Shown: piece after piece, positions 1-10,485 of the stretch
How the letters are laid out: each line of letters opens with the position of its first letter
Numbering within the stretch: the first letter of the stretch is position 1
NCBI RefSeq assembly: GCF_023053635.1
Contig: NC_086185.1
Coordinates: forward strand, 12,522,501 to 12,586,500
Direction: 5' to 3'
From: Elgaria multicarinata webbii
Taxonomy: Eukaryota > Chordata > Lepidosauria > Squamata > Anguidae
Length of the DNA stretch: 64,000 nucleotides
The notes under the pieces: generated by a model
The model's database searches: none
The model's input: the letters and a program-made list of their open reading frames with translations, nothing else
What the model was told of the DNA's origin: nothing
Made by a program: the position numbers and the translations under genes

Positions 1-404
1 TCAGATGGTGTTAGAAAATGTGATGCATTAAAACGGCTAAAGCAAACCCCTTAGGCACCATGTAAATGTGACTTACGCTGTAGCAGTAGAGTAATGCAAT
101 GGAATTACACGTTCCTGTTATGTCTGTCTATTGGTAGTTGTGTCAGGAGGAGAGGGGAATGTTTGTTTATGCATTTGTTTGTGTGATTTAAAATATTTAT
201 ATTTTGCCTGGAACAGACTTCCAAGACAGTTGACGATATGGAAAGACTAATGCATGATAAACATAATAAGATGTTAGACTTAGAACAGATGGTTTGGAAG
301 GACTATGTTTTATTATTAGTTATGGCCTGGATCCAATGCACCATGTGACTAGTTTTGCATGCCCAAATGAGTTTGGATGCGTGTTCCTCAAAAAGTCCCC
401 CCTC

Positions 405-862
405 CTCCTCATTGGAGGAGGGCAACCAGGATTATCAGGGGTCTGGAAACAAAGCCCTATGAAGAGAGACTGAAAGAACTGGGCATGTTTAGCCTGGAGA
501 AGAGAAGATTGAGGGGAGACATGAGAGCACTCTTCAAATACTTGAAAGGTTGTCACACAGAGGAGGGCCAGGATCTCTTCTCGATCCTCCCAGAGTTCAG
601 GACACGGAATAACGGGCTCAAGTTAAAGGAAGCCAGATTCCGACTGGACATCAGGAAAAACTTCCTGACTGTTAGAGCAGTACGACAATGGAATCAGTTA
701 CCTAGGGAGGTTGTGGGCTCTTCCACACTAGAGGCCTTCAAGAGGCAGCTGGACAACCATCTGTCAGGGATGCTTTAGGGTGGAATCCTGCATTGAGCAG
801 GGGGTTGGACTCGATGGCCTTAGAGGCCCCTTCCAACTCTACTAATCTATGATTCTATGATG
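405..862 (+). mobile_element. CR1 LINE 3' fragment
   Basis: The translation contains [20 protein letters not shown] and [19 protein letters not shown], the end of the CR1 reverse-transcriptase protein as found across sauropsids. It ends with the ATTCTATGATTCTATGA octamer repeat typical of CR1 3' ends. 5'-truncated. Confidence 0.9.
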
Positions 863-1182
863 AACCTCATCCAAAACTTTAGTAAACACAGTCTGATAAT
901 GGCATACAGGGTCTGCCATTCAAAGCAGAAATGTCCGGAATTCCACTGGGTAGATCCAAGACTTTGGGTACAACCAATAAAGTTGCTTTTTGGATCTCAG
1001 CCGTTGCTCCTTTTAGAGTGGGGGCCGAAGGACTTTTACACTGCCTTCATCCAACTGATGATGGGTGAGTTGACACGCTGTATAATGTAAGTGTACCACA
1101 GTGTGATTTGACATACAAGCTGTTGTGTAATTCCACGTGGCTGGATAACTTTACAATCTGAAGGGAGCATCAGTGTCAGCCA

Positions 1183-1420
1183 GCCAGTGTGGTATAGTGG
1201 CTAAAGTGTTGGACTGGGAGTCGGGAGATCCAGGTTCTAGTCTCCACTTAGCCATGGAAACCCACTGGGTGACTTTGAGCCAGTCAGACTCTCAGCCCAC
1301 CCTTCCTCACAAGGTTGTTGTTGGGAGGATAAAATAGAAAGCAGGAGGATTATATATGGCACCTTGGATTCCTTTGAGGGGGGGGAAGTGGTATATAAAT
1401 GCAGAAATAAATTAATAAAC
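1183..1420 (+). mobile_element. tRNA-derived SINE with L2-like tail
   Basis: It begins GCCAGTGTGGTATAGTGGCT, a tRNA-like head with recognisable A and B boxes (the B-box region is GGTTCTAGTCTCC). It ends in an L2-like tail with AATAAATTAATAAA. The same element occurs at about 13318, 20485 and 23707. Confidence 0.8.
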
Positions 1421-1421
1421 C

Positions 1422-1502
1422 TGGTGCCTTCCAAATGTGTTGTACTACAACTCCCATCACCCCTTGCTCGGGATGATGGGAGTTGCAATCCAAACACGGG
1501 AC
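1422..1502. repeat. Palindromic MITE fragment
   Basis: TACAACTCCCATCA and the reversed TGATGGGAGTTGCA form an inverted repeat. The family is better preserved at 14288-14425. Confidence 0.5.
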
Positions 1503-1727
1503 GTTGGGGAGGTCTGTTATATTATTGAAGACAATTTTCCCTGTATGCATTATACAAGTTGGCCCCAGATCCAGGAAAGTAGCAGCACTGCAGGACTCTC
1601 TCTGCCATTACCTAAGATTAGAGAGGTATGACAATCTAAACATTGCTATGTGTTAGGCAGGTGAAGATGCATAGGCTTTAACTGGAACTTGATTTCCTCT
1701 TGCCCTACCTAAGGGGAGAGTGAGTGG

Positions 1728-2190
1728 TTATAGAATCATAGAATAGCAGAGTTGGAAGGGGCCTACAAGGCCATCGAGTCCAACCCCCTGCTCAATGCAG
1801 GAATCCACCCTAAAGCATCCCTGACAGATGGTTGTCCAGCTGCCTCTTGAATGCCTCTAGTGTGGGAGAGCCCACAACCTCCCTAGGTAGCTGATTCCAC
1901 CGTCGCACTGCTCTAACAGTCAGGAAATTTTTCCTGATGTCCAGCCGGAATCTGGCTTCCTTTAACTTGAGCCCGTTATTCCGTGTCCTGCACTCTGGGA
2001 GGATCGAGAAGAGTTCCTGGCCCTCCTCTGTGTGACAACCTTGTAAGTATTTGAAGAGTGCGATCATGTCTCCCCTCAATCTTCTCTTCTCCAGGCTAAA
2101 CATGCCCAGTTCTTTCAGTCTCTCTTCATAGGGCTTTGTTTCTAGACCTCTGATCATCCTGGTTGCCCTCTTCTGAACCCTCTTCTTATC
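1728..2190 (-). mobile_element. CR1 LINE 3' fragment, minus strand
   Basis: It starts with TATAGAATCATAGAATAGCA (the CR1 terminal octamers, reversed). The minus strand encodes an open 115-codon stretch with [20 protein letters not shown]. The frame is still clean, so the copy is fairly young, although 5'-truncated. Confidence 0.9.
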
Positions 2191-2454
2191 ACTGATTGCA
2201 GTACTGATGGTGTGTTGAGCTGTGCAGAAGCATTGCCTACCAACTGTGGTTCTTGAAATCAGTCCACTGCACCTTCTGATTGCAAATCGCTCACACAGAA
2301 TTGGAAGCGTTTAATGTTAAAACGGGTTTTCTCAGCTTGGTTTCTCCTGCTTTTGTCAAGGTGATTTGATATTTGTAGGAAAAAGATGTGACTATCTGAC
2401 TGTATTCATATAAACATTAGATGCAGAAACATGTCCTTTATTCTGTTTATGCAG

Positions 2455-5400
2455 GAAGCTTATCTCTTTGTCAAAAATGGAATATTATCTTCTATACTGT
2501 TTGGAAAAGGTGGGTGAGTATTTGCAAAACTTTAAACCTAATCTTTCTCCGCTCACATTTGGTGGTGTAAATCGCAAACCTGGTTAAAATTAGGTGAGGC
2601 AACACCCCAGATTTTCTAAAATAAAAATGCACTTTAAATTCAGGCCGGTTACAAAGTTGGCATTTATGTAAGCTTTCATCTCTGCATGCTGTTAAAAAAT
2701 CTTTAAAAACAAGAACAATATTCAAGTCTGGTAATTGTTGCTTATTTTTTAAGATGCCTATGTTTATCTGAAGAATCCTCCTCCAGAATTTCTTCCCAAA
2801 GTTGGTGTGATTACAGTTTCAGGACTGACTGGAATAGTCCTAGCAAGGAAAGGTAAGGAGCTGTCTGTCTTCCATTACAGTGTATTGAAAGTGTTTCTTT
2901 GTTAAAAAGCAACATTCTAAATTGCAGACAGATTGACAGGTAGGCCATTTCCTTTAAACATGAGCAGCTACAGTGGCCATGATCACATGAGAAAGGGTTA
3001 GCGTTAAACAGGCAGTACATCAATAGGGCCAGCAGCATTCTCCCTGTTAATGGCAGCCATTTTTTCTGCTACTTCAGAAAAAAAGGTTCCTGTGGAACTC
3101 TAGGCCTGCGCATGGCTGAGGAAGGTATGCGACTGTTGTAGGAGAAGGTACGCATCTCATATAAGAGCTTATATCCAGTCCACAGCAATGTCCAGATCTC
3201 AATGCTTGTGTGGTGACAAAGTTTTGTCAGTCTCACAAACGGAAGTGTTGGTAAACCTAGGAATAGAAACAGAAGAACCGTCCTTCAACTGACCTGGTTT
3301 GCACAACACAATAAGCCAGAGTATGGATTGAATGTGGCTTGTTGTTGAATCCTTGGGTTCTTTTGTGGGTTGTTTGTGGTTAACAAACCATGGTTTGTTA
3401 GCGCAGGTGAGTTCACATAACACAACAACCCATGATTCAGTGACAACCCACATTCAACCTGTACTCAACCCGTATTTGGCTTGTCGTATTGTGTAAATCC
3501 AGCTGCCAAGTCAGACCACTGATCCATCTAACACAGTATTATCTGTTCCGGCCAACAGCAACTGTGTGGGATATCAGAAAGGGGTCTTTTTCCAGCCCTA
3601 ACTGGAAGTGCCCAGGATTGAACCTGTGACCATGTGCTTGTAAAACATGTGCCCTATCGAATCGGTGTGTGGGTTTTCCTGTTTCAGGCTTTATACAGTT
3701 CACATAATGGAACACCCTCCATGCAAAAATATTTCCTGTTCATAGAAAACAAGCATGTGAGAAGGCTTGTAGCATAGCCTTCACAATATAAGTGTTGCTT
3801 TATGCTCCATATCGCATGAAGGATTTGATTTTGTTCTTTGCAGGGTCTAGATTTAAGAAAATTGCCTATCCCTTGGGACTTTGCACACTGGGCATCTCTC
3901 TCTGCTATCCGGTGCAATCCGTACTGATTGCAAAGGTAAGTGTGCAATGTTGTCACACTTCTAATTTTTTACTTTTGTTTTAGGAATCTTGCTTCTAGTT
4001 AGTCAAAGTTTAAAATCTGAATTGAAAGCTTCTAATAGATTGCCATCTATAATTGCAAGGTTCTTCTTCCACTGTTGGCTGAATCACACGGCTTTATGGG
4101 AGAATCCAATTAGCCTTGCCTACGCTAGAGTATTTTTAAAACTAGTGGCTCAGTACAATAACATTTCTAAAATTACACTAGGTAACAGGTGGAAAGGTTT
4201 ATGCTGCAAGCCATAAAACCTATGAAGCAATAGGATCACTATGGATGAAGAGATCTACTGTGAAAGAACCACTCACCCGGGACAAAACCACTCAGGTAGG
4301 CTGTTTTCGAGGAAGAACCTTTTAGCCCCACAAGTTTAGGTACCTTTCATTGATCCACATTGGGCCCGTTCAGAAGACACGTTAAACCCTGGCCTTTTGC
4401 TTTATTCACCATGGTTAAAGCTATGGTTTAAGGTGTCTTTTGAACACAGCCTGGCTTTCTGGCTTAACCACCATGGTTAAAGTCATGGTTTAAGGAGTCT
4501 TCTGAATGGGGCCACTGTGTTTAATGTATGTGTACCAGAAGGGTACAAAGTTGGGGATCTCCAGCACCACTCTATTGCACATTATAAGGTTCAAAGGCCC
4601 CTGAGAAGAAAGGACAATGAACTGGAGAAGTGGAACTTAACCAGGGAAATGACTCTTAACCACAGAAATGAAACTCCTCCTTCCACGGATGCTCCCTCCC
4701 AACTGAAATCCCCAGGCTTCTAAGGCCTGGCTTCATTACCTTTCCTCTGTAGGCCTCCAACCTTCACAAATACAAACAGTGTCCCCCCTCCTCCCCCCCC
4801 TCCACATTGTCTGTCCTTTAGGTTTCCTTTTCCTCTCTTCATCTCTCTCTCTATTTAAAGGGTAAAGGTTCCACGTATCAAAGTAACGGATTAAGCCAAA
4901 ATTGGATGAGTAGCTACGTAGAAAGAAATAAAAACTAAAAGGGGTTGGTGTCATGCATATCTCTTTCTGGGCCTGCACTGGTTTTCCAGTGGATCACTTT
5001 GCTCCGAATGTCCTTCAAGAAAAATATCCCCATATTAATTAGAATATATTTCCGCTTAGCATTTTGGTTTGATGTACCTTTTTACGGATGGGTAGGGTCA
5101 ATAGATCTTGAATCCAATCGTGTTTAACGCACGCTGCATTGCCACGGGGCTTGGTGTAATTCAGTTTCAGGTTTCTTTACTATTCAGTCTTATGTCCAAC
5201 TGCAGGAAGTTCCAGGACCCGGCCATAGCATCGCAGAAGCTCATAAGAGTGTCGTTGAATCAGAGGAAAAGGCAAAAGCATTGGAGAAGCAATTTCACGC
5301 AGGGAAGACGCATGCCCAGACAGACTCCGTGCCACTGACAGCTGAAGTGAAGATGCCAAATGCCAGATCAGGTGTGAAATTCAAATTGCCTTCACTGCCA

Positions 5401-8400
5401 ATCATGTCCTCATTTTTCACTAATAATAATATAATATATTTATTTGTTACCCGCCTCTCCCTCCGGATCGAGGCAGGGCACAACAGAAATGTAAATGCCA
5501 TAAAATACATATGGTTAAAACATTTAAAACTAATACATTATTAAAAGCAGCACATCTTAAAATTCAACTTGGGTAGGCCTGCTGGAAGGAAGAGATCAGT
5601 CTTTATGGCTTTCTTAAATTCCAGAAGACTGTTAAGTTGGCGAACCTCTCCCGGCAAGCCATTCCACAAACCGGGAGCGGCAGAAGAAAAGGTTCTCTGG
5701 GTAATACTTGTCAGCCTTGCTTTTGTTGGCTGGAGTAGATTCTTCCCAGAGGACCTGAGTGTGTGGGACGGATTGTACGGGAAAAGGTGATCCCGCAGGT
5801 AGCCTGGACCCAAACCATGTAGGGCTTTAAAGGTGATAACCAACACTTTATTCTTCGCCCGGAAACTAATTAGCAGCCGGTGAAGAGATTTTAAGACTGG
5901 TGTAATGTGGTCACCCCTAGGTGTACCGGTGACCAGCCTGGCTGCCATATTTTGAACTACCGTATTTCTTCGATTCTAAGACGCACTTTTTTCCCTAAAG
6001 TAACAGCTCTAAAAATTGGGTGCGCCTTAGATTCGATGGCGCCTTAGAATCGAAGAAATACGGTAATTACATTTGTCGAGTCTGCAGCGGGACAGGCGGG
6101 GAAAGAGGGTAGGGGGTGAAGAGCGAGAGAGAAGGGAGTGGAGAGAGAAGCAGTGGGGGGAGAGGGGCAACGTCTTGGAGCATCTCAAACGTTGCTGCCG
6201 GGAGCCGGCTGGGAGGGACCCCAGCTCCGGGAGGCCAGCGAGCTTCCAAAGAGCTCGGCCTCGCCTCTGTTAAGGAGATGGGAAGCGGAAGAATCACCTG
6301 AGCAGCGCTGGGTGGGCTGGCCCACCCACCCCCTCCCGTCTGTGTGAATGGTGCAGACCAGCTTTTGAATGCATGTGTGGCTGTCCGTTCCCAGGCAGGG
6401 GACGATTGGTTCCTGCTTCCCATTCATGTAACCTGCCTCTATGCGTGTGCGTGTGGGTGCGTGCGCGTGTGTCTGTGTCTCGCTCGCTCCCTGTTCCTCT
6501 CCCCCTCTGCTGCGTGTATGTACCGTAAAATTGCTTTGCTGGCTGATTGGAGAAATTTATTTTTTCTTCGAATCAAAGCTTTTTTTCCCTGTTGGTGGCA
6601 TTGAAATTAGTGTGCGCCTTAGATTCGATGGCGTCTTACAATCGAAGAAATACGGTAGTTGAAGTTTCCGGACTAGGCACAAAGGTAGCCCTACGTAGAG
6701 AGCATTGCAGAAGTTGAGCCTCGAAGTTACCAGCACATGCACAGCCGTCTGTAGGTCGTCCGACTAGCCAGGGTCTCTCCTGAAAATCATAACTTGACTG
6801 GTTCTAGGTATGAGAGGCTCCACCCAAAGTGCAGAGGCTCCTTCTCTGGCAGCAGGGCTTGGTGGAAGTACTTTGAGCAGCATTGGGCGGCTGGAGCTAG
6901 CCACCATCTTAATCTTCCACAATGCCTTAGAGGGACACTACGTCAGAAGTATTGTGGAAAACCAGAATGGTAGACAGACTCTGCCACATGGGGCTGCTTG
7001 GAGTGCCAGGCCAAGGGGGAAATAATTGTTTTTATTTATTTATTTATTTAAGGATTTTTATGCCGCCATTCAGCCAAAAAAGGCTCTCACGGCGGCTTAC
7101 AAAAGTATTTCTTGACAGTCCCTGCCCACAGGCTTACAATCTAAAAGACATGACACAAAAGGAAAGGGGATTGGGAGGGAGGAGGAGGAGGAGGAGGGGG
7201 AAAAGGAAAGCAAATTCAGGCACTACAATCTTAGTTGGAAAGTTCAGCAGTTACAGGTGACAGCAGGAGGGAGGGGGCTCTCAGCTGGAGCTGGACCCAG
7301 GCACGGTGGAGAGGTGGCTGGCTGCTGCTTCCTCCCTCACTGGTGGCCTCTGCAGAGACAGTTGGTAGCAGGAGGGAGGGGGCTCTCAGTTGGAGCTGGA
7401 CCCAGGCACGGTGGAGAGGTGCCTGGCTGCTGCTTCCTCCCTCACTGGTGGCCTCTGCAGAGACAGTTGGTAGCAGGAAGGAGGGGGCTCTCAGCTGGAG
7501 CTGGACCCAGGCACAGTGGAGAGGTGCCTGGCTGCTGCTTCCTCCCTCACTGGTGGCCTCTGCAGAGACAGTTGGTAGCAGGAAGGAGGGGGCTCTCAGC
7601 TGGAGCTGGACCCGGGCACAGTGGAGAGGTGCCTGGCTGCTGCTTCCTCCCTCACTGGTGGCCTCTGCAGAGACAGTTGGTAGCAGGAGGGAGGGGGCTC
7701 TCAGCTGGAGCTGGACCCAGGCACGATGGAGAGGTGGCTGGCTGCTGCTTCCTCCCTCACTGGTGGCCTCTGCAGAGACAGTTGGTAGCAGGAGGGAGGG
7801 GGCTCTCAGCTGGAGCTGGACCCAGGCACAGTGGAGAGGTGCCTGGCTGCTGCTTCCTCCCTCACTGGTGGCCTCTGCAGAGACAGTTGGTAGCAGGAAG
7901 GAGGGGGCTCTCAGCTGGAGCTGGACCCGGGCACAGTGGAGAGGTGCCTGGCTGCTGCTTCCTCCCTCACTGGTGGCCTCTGCAGAGACAGTTGGTAGCA
8001 GGAGGGAGGGGGCTCTCAGCTGGAGCTGGACCCAGGCACGGTGGAGAGGTGGCTGGCTGCTGCTTCCTCCCTCACTGGTGGCCTCTGCAGAGACAGTTGG
8101 TAGCAGGAGGGAGGGGGCTCTCAGCTGGAGCTGGACCCAGGCACGGTGGAGAGGTGCCTGGCTGCTGCTTCCTCCCTCACTGGTGGCCTCTGCAGAGACA
8201 GTTGGTAGCAGGAGGGAGGGGTGGGGTGGGCCATGGCAGGCATCACTGGTGGGCCCTGGCAGCTGCCCGAGAATGCCAGGTACTGGTGTTAGCCTTGTCT
8301 TAACTGGCAAGACCATGCCAAACACACACACATCCTAACCTATTTATTTATTTAACAGATTTGTTAAAGGCCTCAAAGTTTAAACCAGACCCCAGCCTCA

Positions 8401-8456
8401 TGGACCATGGGCAATCCAGCCCAGAAGATGTGGATATGTACAGTACCAGAAGCTAA
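2455..8456 (+). CDS. APOOL: APOOL / MIC27, MICOS complex subunit, 3' six coding exons
   Basis: Coding exons read from the sequence: 2455-2509, 2754-2852, 3844-3935, 4182-4295, 5206-5371 and 8359-8456 (stop TAA at 8454-8456). All are bounded by AG and GT, and the phases join without a break. Translations include DAYVYLKNPPPEFLPKVGVI, FKKIAYPLGL, CYPVQSVLIAK and the C-terminus PEDVDMYSTRS, which match human APOOL (MIC27) closely and APOO (MIC26) less well. The family is a mitochondrial inner-membrane protein that binds cardiolipin and helps form cristae junctions in the MICOS complex. The hydrophobic segment VGVITVSGLTGIVLA and the stretch around YPLGLCTLGISLCYP correspond to its membrane segments. 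The N-terminal exons, including the start codon, lie upstream of the window. The C-terminal linker exon (5206-5371) is the most diverged from human, as expected for this part of the family. Confidence 0.95.
3290..3500. repeat. MITE of the TGGTTTGCACAACACAATAAGC type
   Basis: Inverted ends (GGTTTGCACAACACAATAAG at the left, GGCTTGTCGTATTGTGTAAA at the right) enclose an internal AACAAACCATGGTTTGTTAG palindrome. A related copy is seen near 21070-21400. Confidence 0.5.
3505..3665 (-). mobile_element. tRNA-derived SINE of a second family (minus)
   Basis: AAGTCAGACCACTGATCCAT, then a region reversed from a tRNA-like promoter (ATTGAACCTGTGACC). Related copies lie at 30073 (minus) and at 43488 and 44888 (plus, with AGCTCAGTGGTAGA). 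Diverged. Confidence 0.5.
4362..4515. repeat. Inverted-repeat MITE (CCATGGTTAAAGC family)
   Basis: GGGCCCGTTCAGAAGACACG at the left mirrors GTCTTCTGAATGGGGCC at the right. Internally CCATGGTTAAAGCTATGGTT occurs twice. Copies recur at about 21410-21600, 20385-20790 and 55424-55612. Confidence 0.55.
5428..6790 (-). mobile_element. L2 LINE 3' region, split by a TA-flanked element
   Basis: The minus strand encodes ARLVTGTPRGDHITPVLKSL and GLWNGLPGEVRQLNSLLEF, the C-terminal part of L2-clade reverse transcriptase. The right part (6658 on) continues with VTSRLNFCNALYVGLPL. The interruption at 5958-6657 is a DNA element inserted at a TA. The L2 is 5'-truncated. Confidence 0.85.
5958..6657. mobile_element. 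TA-flanked inverted-repeat DNA element (Tc1/mariner-like)
   Basis: Both ends carry TACCGTATTTCTTCGATT or its reverse. The flanks give GAAC-TA-...-TA-GTTG, as for a TA target duplication. Positions 5958-6063 are a complete 106-bp hairpin of the same family, so the larger unit is composite: the hairpin, about 450 bases of GC-rich filler, and a third end at 6520-6657. No transposase is visible. A shorter relative lies at 49601-49772. Confidence 0.65.
7027..7150 (-). mobile_element. LINE/SINE tail (L2-type), minus strand
   Basis: TTTATTTATTTATTTA followed by the reversed GCCGCC...GGCGGCTTACAAAAG tail. Diverged; it abuts the 105-bp minisatellite. Confidence 0.6.
7252..8225. repeat. 105-bp minisatellite, about 9.3 units, in last APOOL intron
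   Basis: The word GACAGTTGGTAGCAGG recurs at 7357, 7462, 7567, 7672, 7777, 7882, 7987, 8092 and 8197, exactly every 105 bases. Units differ at a few positions (GGAGGG or GGAAGG, CACGG or CACAG, GGTGG or GGTGC). The variants recur in a higher-order pattern. Because 105 is a multiple of three, stop-free frames of about 350-367 codons run through it on both strands. I see no sign that it is translated. It ends 133 bases before the last APOOL exon. Confidence 0.95.
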
Positions 8457-8800
8457 CGGGCCAAACTCCCTAATCTTTAGGCTGTGGTAATGATGGGACT
8501 TTAAAATGGAAACTTTATGCAACTTGTAATTGCACCCTCTGTGGCGGTCTTTGATCCGATACTTTCTTAACCCGCTCTGAACAGCCAATTTACTCACCCT
8601 TCATTTCCATTGTATCCTTTTTCTACTGCTTAGTGCCACTGAAAGTATTTTCCGTGTTTTGGAGAAGCATATCTGATCTCTTTATCGGGAGAGCTAAGGG
8701 TTTCAGATGAGATTGTCGTTGTCAAGCTGGTAATAAGTGGGAAACGCTCGGGAAATAGATTTCTACGCTGCCGCTGCTGCTTCCCAACAGATGAAGGGAT

Positions 8801-8806
8801 AATAAA
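8801..8806 (+). terminator. Candidate APOOL polyadenylation signal
   Basis: AATAAA lies 345 bases past the APOOL stop codon, in otherwise unique sequence. It is the first canonical signal downstream. Position and sequence are seen; its use is inferred. Confidence 0.5.
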
Positions 8807-9038
8807 AAGAGATGTAAAACATTATTTTCTTTGCCCCAATTTCTGGTACAGGGGATGTTCACAAACTATAACATCCTGTTAATATGCCAGCTTTTAACAT
8901 GTTGCTGAAAGAAGGGGGGAAGCGGTGCGAATGTAGTTTATGGATAAAGGTTGCATTACAAAATATATAAAGTATAAACTATAGAAGTGTATTAAATGAC
9001 AGTCACAAACTGCTTGTTGTTGTATAGGTATGGGGATG

Positions 9039-9330
9039 GCTTTACACCCGGACGGTTGGGCTTCTTTTAGCCCCAGGGCCAAATTTGGTTTTGGAGACGC
9101 TCTCAGGGCCCACATTTCAGTGGAGGGCAGGGACGAAAGCAAAAGGGAGTTGAAACAAATGGGACAAGGCTAAAGCACCAGGATATTTTATTTTCAAGCT
9201 CTCCCTGCCAGTAACTAAGGGGCTGACTGAGTGCTCAGAAAGCCCCGGGACGGCTGCGCGGCAGCACGGCGTTGATATACGACGCAGCTGCAATCGCGCA
9301 GCCACCCCAGGGCTTTACGCCAAAGCTGCG
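9039..9330. other. Intergenic sequence between convergent APOOL and SATL1 3' ends
   Basis: It contains a probable diverged repeat (CCCCAGGGCCAAATTTGG...TCAGGGCCCACATTTCAG) before the CR1 copy. No gene is seen here. Confidence 0.35.
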
Positions 9331-9379
9331 GAGAAAAAAGTTGGGAACTTACGACGACTTTTTTTCTCTGGAGCAAGGT

Positions 9380-10038
9380 GAGGATGCGGAAGCTGATATG
9401 AGCCAACAGTGCGATATGGCTGCAAGAAAGGCAAATGCTATTTGGGGCCGCATTAATAGAAGTATAGCTTCCAAATCGCATGAGGTACTAGTTCCTCTCT
9501 ATTCGGCCCTGGTTAGGCCTCATCTGCAGTATTGCGTCCAGTTCTGGGCTCCACAATTCAAGAAGGACGCAGACAAGCTGGAGCGTGTTCAGAGGAGGGC
9601 AGCCAGGATGACTAGGGGTCTGGAAACAAAGCCCTATGAAGAGAGACTGAAAGAACTGGGCATGTTTAGCCTGGAGAAGAGAAGATTGAGGGGAGACATG
9701 ATAGCACTCTTCAAATACTTAAAAGGTTGTCACACAGAGGAGGGCCAGGATCTCTTCTTGATCATCCCAGAATGCAGGACATGGAATAACGGGCTCAAGT
9801 TACAGGAAGCCAGATTCTGGCTGGACATCAGAAAAAAATTCCTGACTGTTAGAGCAGTACGACAATGGAACCAGTTACCTAGGGAGGTTGTGGGCTCTCC
9901 CAGACTAGAGGCCTTCAAGAGGCAGCTGGACAACCATCTGTCAGGGATGCTTTAGGGTGGATTCCGGCATCGAGCAGGGGGTTGGACTCAATGGCCTTAT
10001 AGGCCCCTTCCAACTCTACTATTCTATGATTCCATGAC
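9380..10038 (+). mobile_element. CR1 LINE 3' fragment
   Basis: Open frame with SHEVLVPLYSALVRPHLQYC, VQFWAPQFKKDADKLERVQR and [20 protein letters not shown]. These are the thumb and C-terminal parts of CR1 reverse transcriptase. It ends in TATTCTATGATTCCATGA. It is the longest CR1 copy in the window, and its frame is intact over about 190 codons. Confidence 0.9.
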
Positions 10039-10359
10039 TTCAAGACACCCTCAAAGCCTCGCTCCAGAGTCACAGCGGAGGAGTGGCCGGGTGGTGCCTG
10101 GTGCAAGGTGACCTGCGATCGGTCGCCTTCCACCAGGAAGAGCGTGGCTTGAAAGGAAGCAAATAAAAGCCTTGCACCCGGCTTTTCCAGGCAGCCATGG
10201 GAAAGCCTGAAAACTAAAGTACTAGTACGCAGATAGTCTACTAGTAAGATCTGGGTTGACTTCGAAAGTGTTGGTTACATGCTGGCGTGGAGAGAAGTTC
10301 AAACACATGAAGAACAGCAGGCCCCAGTATTGATGACAGGAGCATCTCAACAGGCAAAA

Positions 10360-10372
10360 CTACTTTTAATTT
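10360..10372 (-). terminator. Possible SATL1 polyadenylation signal (ATTAAA)
   Basis: On the minus strand an ATTAAA hexamer lies about 120 bases past the SATL1 stop. It is the common variant signal. Its use is inferred only. Confidence 0.3.
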
Positions 10373-10485
10373 CGGTTGCTATCGCTGCCCTGCTCTCGCA
10401 GATGTTTCGTGGCGACGGGTTTTGCCAGCCCGATGAGCATAACGGCGCTCCGAGGTTGGGAAGGCTCCCAGGGCAAACGGCCTTC

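Larger units (their letters stand above)
1..2454. other. APOOL intron
   Basis: No APOOL exon is recognisable before 2455. The stretch holds a CR1 piece on each strand, a tRNA-type SINE and half of a palindromic MITE, listed separately. The rest is unremarkable AT-rich intron. Confidence 0.6.

Noticed and set aside
2754-3935. Calling the first gene APOO
   Set aside because: SRFKKIAYPLGL, CYPVQSVLIAK and PEDVDMYSTRS fit APOOL better, and the neighbours SATL1 and ZNF711 belong with APOOL.
7231-8338. Three 348-367-codon open frames, on both strands
   Set aside because: They exist because the 105-bp repeat unit is a multiple of three and lacks stops. The products are pure repeats with no start context or splice logic; APOOL runs past them as an intron.
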